Assembly: GCA_017451265.1 (NCBI GenBank)
Contig: JAFSPU010000012.1
Span: forward strand, 62,001-126,000
DNA length: 64,000 nt
DNA from: Clostridiales bacterium
GTDB taxonomy: Bacteria; Bacillota; Clostridia; Saccharofermentanales; Saccharofermentanaceae
Reading direction: 5' to 3'
The position numbers were made by a program, and so were the translations under genes. The first letter of the stretch is position 1. Each line of letters opens with the position of its first letter. This document shows, piece after piece, positions 18,276 through 27,039 of this stretch. The notes beneath the pieces are model-generated. The model had not been told where the DNA came from. It saw only the letters and a list, made by a program, of their open reading frames with translations, and did no database searches.

Positions 18276-19367
18276 TCAGTCTTTCTTCTGTTCGTCTTTT
18301 TTGACCTCAGTGACCTGAGCGGGTACGGGTGCGGGAGCAGGAACGGAAACGGCCTTCTTGGAAGCAGCCTTCTTCTTTCTCTTCTTGATGACGATCCTTA
18401 CCACTACAACAGCCACAACCAACAGAATGATTTTAACACCAATTCCGATCGCATTCTCTGCGAGATAGAGACCCAGGTCCTGGAACCATTCCTTGGCCTC
18501 GTCGAGGCCGTCATGCCATGCCTCGCTGATCTTCTCGGAGTAAGTCTTAACGCGGGCTTCCTCGACTACTGTCTCCTCGATAACCTCGGAGATTGTAAGG
18601 TTAAGTGTGCTGTAGGAAGAGAGGTTCTCGAGCACGCGCATCTGTGACTCGTAGCTCTCGATCTGGTATCTGATGCTTGTGAGCTCGTCCTGCAGGATGA
18701 GGATGGTCTCGAGTGAGTCTGCCTGCGCGAGAAGCTCATTGAGAGTGTCCTGCTCGATCCTTAAGGACTCAACTCTTGCCTGCATGTCAGTGTAGCTTAA
18801 TGTGACGTCTTCTGTGCTCTCGTTGCTGCCTGTGATGAGTGCTGTGTTGCCGATGGTGCTGACGAGCTGGTCGAGTGCCTCGGAAGTGACTCTGATGGTG
18901 TAGCTGGCAGTTCTCAAGTCGCCTGCATTGCCCGTGCCGTGGAAGCTCTTGCTTTCAATGTAGCCGCCGAGGGCTGCTACCTGTGCCTCGATGCTGTTTG
19001 TAAGCTCGGGGAAATTCAGTGTCTCGCACTGCACGGAGACGTTCCTGATGAGCATGCGCTCTGTGACTGTCTGGCCTGACTGGGTTACGGGCTCTGTGGA
19101 TGAACCGGAGCCGGATGAGCCCTGTGAAACGCTAGCGTTTTCCTCATAGTAGTAGGCGTCTTCGGTCGCGCCTTCCGTATAGAAGCCGTCATTGACCGCG
19201 TAGTCCATCGATCTTACTTCTTCTGCCGCGGCTACGGGGGCTTCTACCGCCTCATTATGAGCTTCAACTCTGGCAGAGGCGCTTCTTTCAGAGGAACATG
19301 AGGCTGCACCAAGCAGCATTACTGCTATAACTGTTAAAGCTAAAAATCTCTTTGTAAACGTCTTCAT
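18276..19367 (-). CDS. DUF4349 lipoprotein with C-terminal membrane anchor
   Basis: 363 residues. The lipoprotein signal ends in the lipobox GAASC, then a low-complexity acidic region. The DUF4349 domain (about 125-300) contains IRNVSVQCETLNFPELTNSIEA, a predicted long coiled coil (LEQDTL...LQDELTSIRYQIESYESQM) and a C-terminal membrane helix with a basic tail rich in Lys. The ATG at 19367 has AGGAGGG 8 bases upstream. Family role unknown; envelope-associated. First gene of the leftward four-gene operon. Confidence 0.88.
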   Translation of the reverse strand: MKTFTKRFLALTVIAVMLLGAASCSSERSASARVEAHNEAVEAPVAAAEEVRSMDYAVNDGFYTEGATEDAYYYEENASVSQGSSGSGSSTEPVTQSGQTVTERMLIRNVSVQCETLNFPELTNSIEAQVAALGGYIESKSFHGTGNAGDLRTASYTIRVTSEALDQLVSTIGNTALITGSNESTEDVTLSYTDMQARVESLRIEQDTLNELLAQADSLETILILQDELTSIRYQIESYESQMRVLENLSSYSTLNLTISEVIEETVVEEARVKTYSEKISEAWHDGLDEAKEWFQDLGLYLAENAIGIGVKIILLVVAVVVVRIVIKKRKKKAASKKAVSVPAPAPVPAQVTEVKKDEQKKD

Positions 19368-19505
19368 AATCATACCCTCCTTAGGTCTTACCCATAAGAC
19401 GGAGACCGGGGAGGGCAGGTCACAATAAATTTCCAAACGGAAATCTTGATAAAAGAAACGGCATATTTTACGATTATATTTGGAATAAGGATCGGAGGGA
19501 TAAAT

Positions 19506-19895
19506 ATGGGTTTATTTTTTGATCTTGGAGATATTATCGATATCGGTTTGCAGGTAGCGCGTTCCGTGGAGGCGCGTGATGAACTGCTTGCATCCCAGGC
19601 GCGCGCAGAAGCAGCCCGCAGTGAGGCCGAGCAGCAAAGACACCGCGCATTAGCTGAGACCAAGGCGCTTGAGAACAGGAAGCTTGCGGAAAAGATCGCA
19701 GCTGAGTCTGTTGCTATTTCCTGCCAGAGCTGCGGTGCGCACCTTGCGTGCCGTAAGAATGCCATCAGCTTCTGTGCTTACTGCGGTTCTGCCATAAGAG
19801 TTACGGCCGAAGGAAAGGCCTCGGTACTTTCGCCCGAGGCCCGTAAAGCCGTTATTGACCGCGCAAGGGCGGAACACGAAAAGAAGAATCAGTAA
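19506..19895 (+). CDS. Coiled-coil protein with C-terminal zinc ribbon
   Basis: 129 residues. Residues 1-16 are hydrophobic/amphipathic (MGLFFDLGDIIDIG), 20-70 form an Ala/Glu/Arg-rich coiled coil, and Cys73/76 with Cys90/93 make a zinc ribbon. The start at 19506 follows CGGAGGG; an upstream in-frame ATG at 19446 lacks one. Function not recognised; perhaps a small scaffold or nucleic-acid/protein adaptor. Confidence 0.75.
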   Translation: MGLFFDLGDIIDIGLQVARSVEARDELLASQARAEAARSEAEQQRHRALAETKALENRKLAEKIAAESVAISCQSCGAHLACRKNAISFCAYCGSAIRVTAEGKASVLSPEARKAVIDRARAEHEKKNQ

Positions 19896-19910
19896 AGACT
19901 CTGGATTTTA

Positions 19911-20963
19911 TCACACAAAGTAGAAGCAGGTGTCCCAGGCGGGTATGGAGGGCGTGTGCCTCATGTAGACCTTGTACCTGGGGTTAAGCTTAAGCACCTT
20001 AAGCGGAAGCTCGAAGATGTCTTCGCTCCTGTGGTAGCAGGCAATGTTCATCAAGGGCTTGCTTTCGGTTATCGTCTGCATGCCGCCGTCTATCGCAGCT
20101 GCTTCGGCCCCCTCCACGTCAAACTTGATGAAAGCCGTCTGTCTGCCCTTTACAAGCCCGTCGATAGTGACAGTTTGAACCTCATTGCCGCCTTCCTTGT
20201 CGAGGCTGGTACCGCGGCCGATGTTGCCGGTGACATCTGCGGTGCCTTCCCTATCAGAGACGAAGGCCTGAGTGTACTCAATGTTGTTTATTAGGCACGT
20301 GTTCTCCTTAAGCTTTCTCATGTTGCGCTTGTCGGGCTCCACCGCAATGAAGCCGGTCAGGTCATGCATCAGGGAGGAGTAGCGCATCACCGTGTCGCCG
20401 TCGTAGGCCCCGAGGTCCAGGAAAAGACCTTTGCGGTCCTGCGGCAGAACGGCGTCGGCTTCCTCCTGCGAGACCTCGCAAAGCCTGAGGTAGGCCGTTT
20501 TGCCCGTGAGACGCGCGTTTATTATGCAGTCGAAAGTTTTGCGTGAGAGTTCGTCCGCAAGAAGCCCGCGCACAATGTTGATCTCGCCCTCGTGATTCTC
20601 GCAGAATTCCTTGTCGAAAAGGTTCTGCCCGTAGACCGGCACGTCCGGCGCGTAGAACTCGCACTTGTCCGCGATCTCGTCAGCGTAATCGAGCACTTCC
20701 GGGCGCGAGGAGCCGAAACACATGAGCACGATCATGTCCTTGCCGTAACGCTCGAAGCAGTCCTCGAAGGACTCCACCTGAATGTCATGGAATGTCCTGT
20801 TTCTTACGAACCCCGGGCTTGCGAAGATGCCGCTTACTGACAGGCCGTTTTTATCCAGTACTTTTATGATCTTGTCGGCGCCGTCACCCGTGCCGTAAAG
20901 CACGATCGGGCGGCTCTTCTGTGTCTTTAGATATGTCCATAGATCTGTGTCGAATGTAATCAT
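19911..20963 (-). CDS. FkbM-family methyltransferase
   Basis: 350 residues. The N-terminal ~110 residues form a Rossmann-like segment (IVLYGTGDGADKI) of the type fused to sugar-modifying enzymes. The C-terminal FkbM SAM methyltransferase domain carries the SAM-binding LFLDLGAYDGD and later IKFDVEGAE and a PLMNIACYHR segment. Such proteins O-methylate sugars or other small molecules; the substrate is unknown. Alone, divergent from guaA. Confidence 0.88.
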   Translation of the reverse strand: MITFDTDLWTYLKTQKSRPIVLYGTGDGADKIIKVLDKNGLSVSGIFASPGFVRNRTFHDIQVESFEDCFERYGKDMIVLMCFGSSRPEVLDYADEIADKCEFYAPDVPVYGQNLFDKEFCENHEGEINIVRGLLADELSRKTFDCIINARLTGKTAYLRLCEVSQEEADAVLPQDRKGLFLDLGAYDGDTVMRYSSLMHDLTGFIAVEPDKRNMRKLKENTCLINNIEYTQAFVSDREGTADVTGNIGRGTSLDKEGGNEVQTVTIDGLVKGRQTAFIKFDVEGAEAAAIDGGMQTITESKPLMNIACYHRSEDIFELPLKVLKLNPRYKVYMRHTPSIPAWDTCFYFV

Positions 20964-21020
20964 TCTTCTATTATATCCTGTGTTAGAATTAATACATATT
21001 TTCTATTACAGGAGGTATCT

Positions 21021-22007
21021 ATGGCGGACGGCAATGTAAGACCCGAATCAATGGAAAGAATCACAACGGAAGCTCTTGCACAGGCATTCATCGATGAGCA
21101 GGTGAAGAGCATCAGGGAACAGGTCAAAGACAGCAAGGTTCTCCTCGCACTTTCAGGCGGCGTAGACTCATCGGTAGTCGCAGCACTCCTTATCAAGGCC
21201 ATCGGACAGAACCTGGTATGCGTACACGTTAACCACGGACTCCTCCGTAAGGGTGAGCCTGAGATGGTATGCAAGGTCTTCCGTGACGAGTTGAAGGCAA
21301 ACCTTATCTATGTGGATGCCGTAGACCGCTTCCTCGGACTTCTCGAGGGCGTTACGGATCCAGAGCAGAAGAGACATATTATCGGTGAAGAGTTCATTAA
21401 GGTCTTTGCTGAGGAAGCTTCTAAGCTGCAGGGCATCCGCTATCTCGGACAGGGAACGATCTATCCCGATATCCTCGAGAGCGAGCAGGGAATCAAAGCT
21501 CATCACAATGTAGGAGGTCTTCCTCCGGAACTGAACTTCGAGCTCGTGGAGCCCGTTAAGCTTCTGTATAAGGATGAGGTAAGAGTTGTAGGTAAGGCTC
21601 TGGGCCTTCCTGATAATATGGTATTCCGTCAGCCGTTCCCGGGCCCCGGCCTCGGCGTAAGATGCCCCGGTGCCATCACACGTGACAGACTTGAGGCAGT
21701 ACGTGAGTCTGATGCTATTCTCAGAGAAGAGTTCGAGAAGGCAGGCCTCGCAGGCAAGGTATGGCAGTATTTCACGGTTGTTCCTGATTTTAAGTCCACA
21801 GGTATCAAGGACGGCAAGAGAGCATTCGAGTGGATGTGCATCGTCCGCGCGATCAACACAGTCGATGTAGTGGAGTGTACGGTAGAGCCGATCGAATATG
21901 ACCTGATGTGCAGAATCACCGACCGTATCACGCACGAAGTTCCGGGAATTAACAGAGTGTTGTATGACTATACGCCTAAGCCGACTGGCACGGTCGAGTA
22001 CGAGTGA
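21021..22007 (+). CDS. guaA: GMP synthetase, ATP-pyrophosphatase subunit (stand-alone)
   Basis: Uses ATP to adenylate XMP for amination to GMP. 328 residues, only the C-terminal half of the usual bacterial GuaA: PP-loop SGGVDSS at 45-51, QGTIYPDILES, GLPDNMVFRQPFPGPGLGVR and the dimerisation domain ending KPTGTVEYE. The N-terminal glutamine amidotransferase domain is absent, and the start (ACAGGAGG site) leaves no room for it. This is the archaeal-type split arrangement (GuaAb), so the glutaminase subunit must lie elsewhere or the enzyme uses free ammonia. Its 3' end is a repeat border (see repeats). Confidence 0.93.
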   Translation: MADGNVRPESMERITTEALAQAFIDEQVKSIREQVKDSKVLLALSGGVDSSVVAALLIKAIGQNLVCVHVNHGLLRKGEPEMVCKVFRDELKANLIYVDAVDRFLGLLEGVTDPEQKRHIIGEEFIKVFAEEASKLQGIRYLGQGTIYPDILESEQGIKAHHNVGGLPPELNFELVEPVKLLYKDEVRVVGKALGLPDNMVFRQPFPGPGLGVRCPGAITRDRLEAVRESDAILREEFEKAGLAGKVWQYFTVVPDFKSTGIKDGKRAFEWMCIVRAINTVDVVECTVEPIEYDLMCRITDRITHEVPGINRVLYDYTPKPTGTVEYE

Positions 22008-22105
22008 CCTTAAGGGCCTCACTACGTACTCCGCGCTTCGCTTGTGCGTAAGTCCGTTCGGCGCCGTTAAGGCCACTCGGACTAAATAGAAAGCATGAAA
22101 GCCCC
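21993..22105 (+). repeat. 113-bp repeat, copy A: guaA 3' end plus downstream (candidate att site)
   Basis: Runs from the last five codons of guaA (VEYE-stop) through 98 bases beyond it and is identical, base for base, to 40633-40745. Homology continues more weakly on both sides (TG-T codons before; hairpin and paired repeats after). The pattern fits an attachment site duplicated by insertion into guaA. Confidence 0.9.
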
Positions 22106-22129
22106 GTAAATAGGGGCTTTCATTTTTTT
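22095..22129 (+). terminator. Terminator after guaA
   Basis: ATGAAAGCCCC pairs perfectly with GGGGCTTTCAT (11 bp, 7-base loop) followed by a T run. The corresponding hairpin in copy B (40737-40770) is imperfect. Confidence 0.88.
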
Positions 22130-22147
22130 AGCCAACAAAAAGCCAAC
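22130..22147 (+). repeat. Paired direct repeats AGCCAAC (11-bp period) beyond guaA
   Basis: AGCCAAC at 22130-22136 and 22141-22147, 123 bases past the guaA stop. Comparable pairs lie beyond the other two guaA-end copies (40771 and 42536). By analogy with tyrosine-recombinase attachment sites they may be arm-type integrase binding sites. Confidence 0.5.
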
Positions 22148-22208
22148 ATGATTTGCAAACTCAATTTAAACTCATGTCATATGAGATATCTGTAGAAGGG
22201 TTTCTTGC

Positions 22209-22217
22209 TGATATAAT
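22209..22217 (+). promoter_or_regulatory. Extended -10 promoter ahead of murQ
   Basis: TGATATAAT is an extended -10 element (TGnTATAAT) about 160 bases before the murQ start. The -35 region (TCTGTA) is poor. Confidence 0.4.
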
Positions 22218-22279
22218 TTGATGTGTAGATGAGAGGAGAGATCTCTGATGAGGAATGCACAGCGATATTGATCTCTTAA

Positions 22280-22363
22280 CCGGGAGGCGTTTTGTCTGTG
22301 TTGGGTGATGACGGATATCCGCACGGCGTTCCGATGGACCACTGGTATCCGGATGATAAATAG
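22280..22363 (+). pseudogene. Fragment of a Nim-like FMN-binding (PNPOx) protein
   Basis: One frame encodes 27 residues, PGGVLSVLGDDGYPHGVPMD and then HWYPDDK, before a stop. The LGDDGYP..VPM pattern is characteristic of the first strands of nitroimidazole-resistance/pyridoxamine oxidase-like proteins. There is no start and no remainder of the domain, so it appears to be a leftover next to the guaA repeat border. The 22.1-22.38 kb gap contains nothing else I can identify. Confidence 0.45.
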
Positions 22364-22376
22364 TAAGGAGCCTTTG

Positions 22377-23147
22377 ATGGTGGACCTGACATTACTTACG
22401 ACTGAACAAAGAAATCCTGAGAGTACAGATTTGGATAAGATGAGCGCTATAGAAATCGCGAAGCTCATGAACAGTGAGGACTTTAATGCGGTTGCGGCTG
22501 TACATGAAGTACTCCCGCAGGTCGCCGAAGCCATCGAACTTGCTTCGGAAAGATTACGGGAGGGTGGCCGAATAATTTACATTGGTGCCGGTACTAGCGG
22601 CAGGCTCGGTGTGCTCGATGCTTCTGAGTGTCCGCCTACTTTCGGAGTCTCACCTGGTATTGTGGTGGGGATCATCGCAGGTGGGGACGAGGCTTTATGC
22701 CAAGCTGTGGAAGGCGCGGAAGACAGCACTTCTTTGTGCGAAGAAGACTTAAAGGGCATCGGTCTTAATTCGAAGGACTTGGTAATTGGACTGTCGGCAA
22801 GCGGCAGGACACCATATGTTATATACGGGTTGAGATATGCCGGAAGCATCGGCTGCAGCACGGTTGCCATAGCATGTAATAAAGACTCACTTGTAGGTAA
22901 GGAAGCTGATGTTGCCATTGAGCCCGTAACGGGTCCTGAAGTTCTTACTGGTTCCACGAGGCTGAAGGCCGGCACTGCGCAGAAGATCATTCTCAACATG
23001 ATCTCCACGGGAAGCATGGCTATGACGGGAAGGGTCTATCAGAACCTCATGATCGAAGTCGAGCCCCTGAATGAGAAGCTCAAGGCAAGGGCAGAGGGAA
23101 TAGTGCAGATAGTGAATCAGGGAGGTAAAAGTGACAATGAATGCTGA
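22377..23147 (+). CDS. murQ: N-acetylmuramic acid 6-phosphate etherase (short form)
   Basis: Cleaves the lactyl ether of MurNAc-6-phosphate to GlcNAc-6-phosphate in cell-wall recycling. 256 residues: SIS fold with YIGAGTSGRLG, catalytic Glu84 in DASECPPTFG and Glu115 in AVEGAEDS, LSASGRTPYV, GSTRLKAGTAQK. The usual protein is about 300 residues; here the C-terminal UBA-like tail (about 45 residues) is missing and the frame ends inside the next gene. The start at 22377 follows TAAGGAG. It overlaps the PTS gene by 17 bases, giving a MurNAc uptake-and-cleavage pair. Confidence 0.9.
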   Translation: MVDLTLLTTEQRNPESTDLDKMSAIEIAKLMNSEDFNAVAAVHEVLPQVAEAIELASERLREGGRIIYIGAGTSGRLGVLDASECPPTFGVSPGIVVGIIAGGDEALCQAVEGAEDSTSLCEEDLKGIGLNSKDLVIGLSASGRTPYVIYGLRYAGSIGCSTVAIACNKDSLVGKEADVAIEPVTGPEVLTGSTRLKAGTAQKIILNMISTGSMAMTGRVYQNLMIEVEPLNEKLKARAEGIVQIVNQGGKSDNEC

Positions 23148-24555
23148 TGAAGTGAGCGCACAGTTGCTGGAATATCTGGGCGGCAAAGATAATATCAGGA
23201 GCAACATGGCGTGCATGACGAGGCTCCGTGTCGGCGTTAAGGATATGTCCAAGGTCTCCGTCGACAAGTTAAAATCAGTCGAAGGCGTCCTGGGAGTAGT
23301 CGAAGCTGATACGATCCAGATAGTGTTTGGGCCGGGCAAGTCGGGCAAGATACTTGAGGCCTTCTCTAAGCTTACGGGGATCGGGAAGAGCATGGTCTCT
23401 GATTCAGCAAGTTATGTGGCCAAGGTTAACAAAGATGCATTGAAAGCCAAGCATAACAAGCCCTTGCAGCGATTCTTTAAGAGAATAGCTGATATCTTCA
23501 TTCCGCTGCTGCCAGGAATAATCGCAGCCGGGCTTATTAACGGTTTGACAAATGTTATCAACGTCTCTTCCAATGGTATGTTAAGCGGAATATGGTGGTA
23601 CGAGTGCATAAGGACGATGGGATGGGCGATGTTCGCATATCTCTCTGCTTTTGTCGGATATAATGCCGCGGCACAGTTCGGCGGCTCACCGATCCTCGGA
23701 GGCATAGCGGGAGCTATCTGCATTGCAAATTCGGCGATGCCCCTGCTTTCCAAGTTCAATGATCAGGAGGTTATTCTGCCTATGACAGGAGCCGTCTATA
23801 ACCCTTCGAACGGGGGCCTGATTGCAGCGATGATCGCAGGCATGTTCTTCGCATGGATCGAGAAGAAGATAAGGAAGGTCATGCCGGAAGTGTTAGATAC
23901 TTTTATCTCGCCTCTGCTGGTTCTTATCATAGGGGGATTATCGATAGTTATTGTCATACAGCCTGTCGGAGCGATCCTTACCGAGGGGATCTACATAGCG
24001 ATGGATTATATATACGGCAGCCTCGGTGCAGCAGGCGGCTTCATATTGTCTGCGGGATTCCTGCCACTTGTTGCCGTAGGTCTCCATCAGGCTCTGATCC
24101 CGATACACACACTGCTTAACGATCCTTCGGGTCCTACGGCAGGAATCAACTACCTTCTTCCAATTCTGATGATGTCAGGAGGCGGACAGGTAGGTGCAGG
24201 CATCGCTCTTTACCTGAAGACGAAGAATAAGAAGCTTCGAAGACTTATCAGGGATTCTATTCCGGTCGGAATATTGGGAGTCGGTGAACCTTTAATGTAT
24301 GCGGTCACGCTTCCTTTGGGCAGGTCATTTATCACAGCCTGCGTCGGTGCGGGTTTTGGCGGAGTTATGGCTTCGCTCTTTCACATCGGCACCACTACCC
24401 AGGGAGTTTCCGGTTTGTTCGGTCTCCTTATAGTCGAACCCGGCCAGCAGATTAAGTACATTATTGCAATGCTATGTGCTTATATAGGAGGATTTTTGTT
24501 AACGTGGTTCTTCGGGGTTGATGAAGAACGGATAAATGCTGTATACGGAGAATAA
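23131..24555 (+). CDS. PTS sugar transporter EIIBC, probably MurNAc-specific (MurP-like)
   Basis: 474 residues. The EIIB domain (1-80) carries the phosphorylated Cys28 in NMACMTRLRV. EIIC (about 105-465) has some ten membrane helices with the substrate loop GVGEPLMYAVTLPL. There is no EIIA domain, as in MurP, which borrows EIIA from the glucose system. The sugar assignment rests on the overlap with murQ. A GTG at 23131 is well spaced from GGGAGG; an ATG 6 bases on is the alternative. Confidence 0.85.
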   Translation: MTMNADEVSAQLLEYLGGKDNIRSNMACMTRLRVGVKDMSKVSVDKLKSVEGVLGVVEADTIQIVFGPGKSGKILEAFSKLTGIGKSMVSDSASYVAKVNKDALKAKHNKPLQRFFKRIADIFIPLLPGIIAAGLINGLTNVINVSSNGMLSGIWWYECIRTMGWAMFAYLSAFVGYNAAAQFGGSPILGGIAGAICIANSAMPLLSKFNDQEVILPMTGAVYNPSNGGLIAAMIAGMFFAWIEKKIRKVMPEVLDTFISPLLVLIIGGLSIVIVIQPVGAILTEGIYIAMDYIYGSLGAAGGFILSAGFLPLVAVGLHQALIPIHTLLNDPSGPTAGINYLLPILMMSGGGQVGAGIALYLKTKNKKLRRLIRDSIPVGILGVGEPLMYAVTLPLGRSFITACVGAGFGGVMASLFHIGTTTQGVSGLFGLLIVEPGQQIKYIIAMLCAYIGGFLLTWFFGVDEERINAVYGE

Positions 24556-24615
24556 TAATGACGGATTTCTAATCGTTGAAGATACTCTGCTTCAATCAAT
24601 GGTATATTTTTATTC

Positions 24616-24699
24616 TTAGGAATCTTCTTTACCCGAAGAGCAGCCGCATAGGAGCAGACTTATAACGAGTGCGATGCTGGCTATTTTTTTCAGATTCAT
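24616..24699 (-). CDS. Very small lipoprotein (27 residues)
   Basis: The minus strand encodes MNLKKIASIALVISLLLCGC followed by SSGKEDS and a stop: a complete lipoprotein signal with lipobox LCGC and almost no mature part. A GGGAG site precedes it. It may be an entericidin-like micro-lipoprotein or the remnant of a larger lipoprotein. Just upstream (24721-24855) is a stretch on the same strand coding a hydrophobic segment (SIPLLILNIVSLFLTAGVDF) without a proper start, probably a decayed membrane gene. The rest of the 24.56-24.92 kb gap shows nothing. Confidence 0.45.
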   Translation of the reverse strand: MNLKKIASIALVISLLLCGCSSGKEDS

Positions 24700-24924
24700 A
24701 GATTACTCCCGTGTGTGTTCAGTAATAGAAGAAAATCTACGCCTGCGGTGAGAAACAGCGAGACGATGTTGAGGATAAGAAGCGGTATTGATCTGCCCTT
24801 GCTGAAGGTGAGAAGGATTATGTCAAGGTTTTCTATTATTCTTGCTCATGATTAACGCACCTCGATAAGAACGATACACTATATTATATATAACGTTCAA
24901 CTGTATGCGGGTCTATAGAGGCTT

Positions 24925-26922
24925 TTAAGAGCAGAAGATGCGGTACCCCCAGGGCGGAAGAGTGATAGACTGACCGGATGACAGTGATTCGCCAGTTATC
25001 AGATCCTTATACGAACCGGTAATCTGATGATCAGCAGCATTCATCGAATAGTTGAAGATGAAGGTGATCTTCTCGTTGTATTTGTTGACGCCGGTCTTGA
25101 TAGAGACCGGGAATACGGTGTCAGGGGCATCGATGCCGGACACAGCGAAAGTGTTCTTCAAAACTTCCATGGTGTCATGTTCATCGAGTATACAGCCAAC
25201 GGTAGTTACGTTGCCGAGGCGGGCAACTGCTGCAAACCTGCCAAGATACATATGGTCGTATGACGATAAGACCTCTGCTGTCGAAGGTATGAGATACTCC
25301 ATGAATGAATGGGCTGTACCTGTAAGAGGGAGTGTCCCTTTAAAGCCGATAGAGAGGGGCGACGAGAACTCGTTATATGTACAGCCTGTAAGGTCTGTGA
25401 ATCCGTGAGGCTGAGCATCTGCATAGACTTTGAGATGTTCGTCCGAGAAAAAGCAGCGCGGTGTGATGATCATGTGACCGCCGTCTTCAACGAATGCCCG
25501 AAGTCTTGCGATAGTGATCTCAGATGCGGAGTATAAAGCCGGAACGATCACCAGTGAGTAGGAAGACAGATCGTCGTCGCAGTAGACAAAATCTGCTTCG
25601 ACGTTAAGTTTCATGCAAGAGTCAAACCATAGCCTCATCATATGGTTATAGTCATCTTCGGACCGTCCGTGGAAAGCTTCCTCGCCGTTGCTTGGAAATT
25701 CGTCAATGCCTGTAAGGCTTCTGTTATCCAGCATTATTGCGACACTCGGGGTCTTCTTAAGATATGATATGCGCTCACTGGCCGATAAAAGAAGTCTGCC
25801 AAGATCAGAAAGTTCACGGTAGGGATCATTGGGCTGGAGGTCATGACTCAGGATTCCTTTCCAGTAGGTCTCGTAAGAGTTGTGGATCGAATGCCAGTGC
25901 CAATACATAACACCGCCTGAGCCTGAAGCCAGGTGGGACAGGGCCTGGAGTGTAAGCTGTCCGGGGTACGGTGTCCAGGAAGGCCTGCCCTGGGCCTGTG
26001 TCTCGAGAACCAGATAATTGTCTTTCTTAAGAGAACGTCCGATCGCACCCCCCATCGCTATCTCAAGACCGGTGAGGTCTTCCTTTGACGGATGGTAGAT
26101 ATCGACTCCGGCGATGTCCATACACCTGGCGGCGTCTTTCTGGTTAACTTCAGGCTGAAGACCGAACGAGTGGCCGATCCAGGAGAAGTCAAAATTATGG
26201 GTGATGAATTCACCGGGCATTCTGTAGTCGTCGATTATATCTTTGAGGAAAAACAGGAATTCAGTGATGGCATCGCGAAGAAAAGCTCTGTATTCGGCAT
26301 CAAGCGAACCGTTGATAGTACCCCTTACATCCGGAAAGTCCTCCCAGGATGGTATCCTGTTGCTCCAGTAATCAAGGCCGAATTCTTGATTAAAAGCAGA
26401 TATGTCCCCGTTGAACTTTTCTTTCATCCTTTCAACAAAGATCTTCTGCGCAACTTCTCCCATAGAACCGGCGGATCGTGTCTCGTTGTCCAGCTGGTAA
26501 CCAATGATGACATCGTGGTACGGGTTACAGGCTTCCAGAAGCTTTCTGGTGACGCGTTCAGCGTATTTTCTGTATGTTGGATTAATAATATCGATGAGCT
26601 GTCTTCTTCCATATAACAGCTTCCCGGTTTTTGTTGTCGCGAGCACATCCGGGTCAATCTTCAAAAGCCAGGAGGGGAAGGCATAAGTAGGAGTGCCGAT
26701 GATTACGCGAAGCCCGTATTTACGGGCTCCTTCGAGCATTTGTATAAGAGACCGGAAATTGAAAACACCCTCCTCGGGTTCCCAGGTGGACCATGTGGAT
26801 TCCGCGATGCGTATGACGTTCATATTAGCGTCTTTCATCATCTTAAAGTCCGTGTCTATCCGGGATGCCGGCATATATTCATCATAATAAGCGCAGCCAA
26901 ATAAGCATTGTTCAGGTTTCAT
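24925..26922 (-). CDS. Family GH42 beta-galactosidase
   Basis: 665 residues, no signal peptide, hence cytoplasmic. GH42 layout: TIM barrel (1-380), trimerisation domain (about 385-580) and a C-terminal beta-domain. Acid/base Glu147 lies in GYQLDNET and nucleophile Glu307 in LVLETQAQGRPSW; WHWHS follows. It would release galactose from imported beta-1,4-galacto-oligosaccharides. Start at 26922 is preferred over 26928 because GAGG is then 8 bases away. Divergent from lacI; the shared region holds an operator. Confidence 0.93.
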   Translation of the reverse strand: MKPEQCLFGCAYYDEYMPASRIDTDFKMMKDANMNVIRIAESTWSTWEPEEGVFNFRSLIQMLEGARKYGLRVIIGTPTYAFPSWLLKIDPDVLATTKTGKLLYGRRQLIDIINPTYRKYAERVTRKLLEACNPYHDVIIGYQLDNETRSAGSMGEVAQKIFVERMKEKFNGDISAFNQEFGLDYWSNRIPSWEDFPDVRGTINGSLDAEYRAFLRDAITEFLFFLKDIIDDYRMPGEFITHNFDFSWIGHSFGLQPEVNQKDAARCMDIAGVDIYHPSKEDLTGLEIAMGGAIGRSLKKDNYLVLETQAQGRPSWTPYPGQLTLQALSHLASGSGGVMYWHWHSIHNSYETYWKGILSHDLQPNDPYRELSDLGRLLLSASERISYLKKTPSVAIMLDNRSLTGIDEFPSNGEEAFHGRSEDDYNHMMRLWFDSCMKLNVEADFVYCDDDLSSYSLVIVPALYSASEITIARLRAFVEDGGHMIITPRCFFSDEHLKVYADAQPHGFTDLTGCTYNEFSSPLSIGFKGTLPLTGTAHSFMEYLIPSTAEVLSSYDHMYLGRFAAVARLGNVTTVGCILDEHDTMEVLKNTFAVSGIDAPDTVFPVSIKTGVNKYNEKITFIFNYSMNAADHQITGSYKDLITGESLSSGQSITLPPWGYRIFCS

Positions 26923-26945
26923 AAACATATACCTCGAAAATAGTG

Positions 26946-26996
26946 TTGATTTACGGCGGTCAACTGATAGAATGGATATAGCGCAACCGGTTGTGT
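26946..26996 (+). promoter_or_regulatory. lacI promoter and LacI-type operator
   Basis: TTGATT (26946-26951), 16-bp spacer, TAGAAT (26968-26973), followed at 26981-26996 by the near-palindrome GCGCAACCGGTTGTGT. The same CAACCGGTTG core recurs at 28271 and (as CAATCGGTTG) at 35386. In this position it could control both lacI and the divergent GH42 gene. Confidence 0.75.
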
Positions 26997-27039
26997 GGAT
27001 TCTAACCGATTATGCGCAATTCATCAAGAGGATATTGTT

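Noticed and set aside
22010-22090. Possible tRNA or small structured RNA within the 113-bp repeat
   Set aside because: GC-rich with some self-pairing, but no cloverleaf, anticodon arm or CCA-type end can be drawn.
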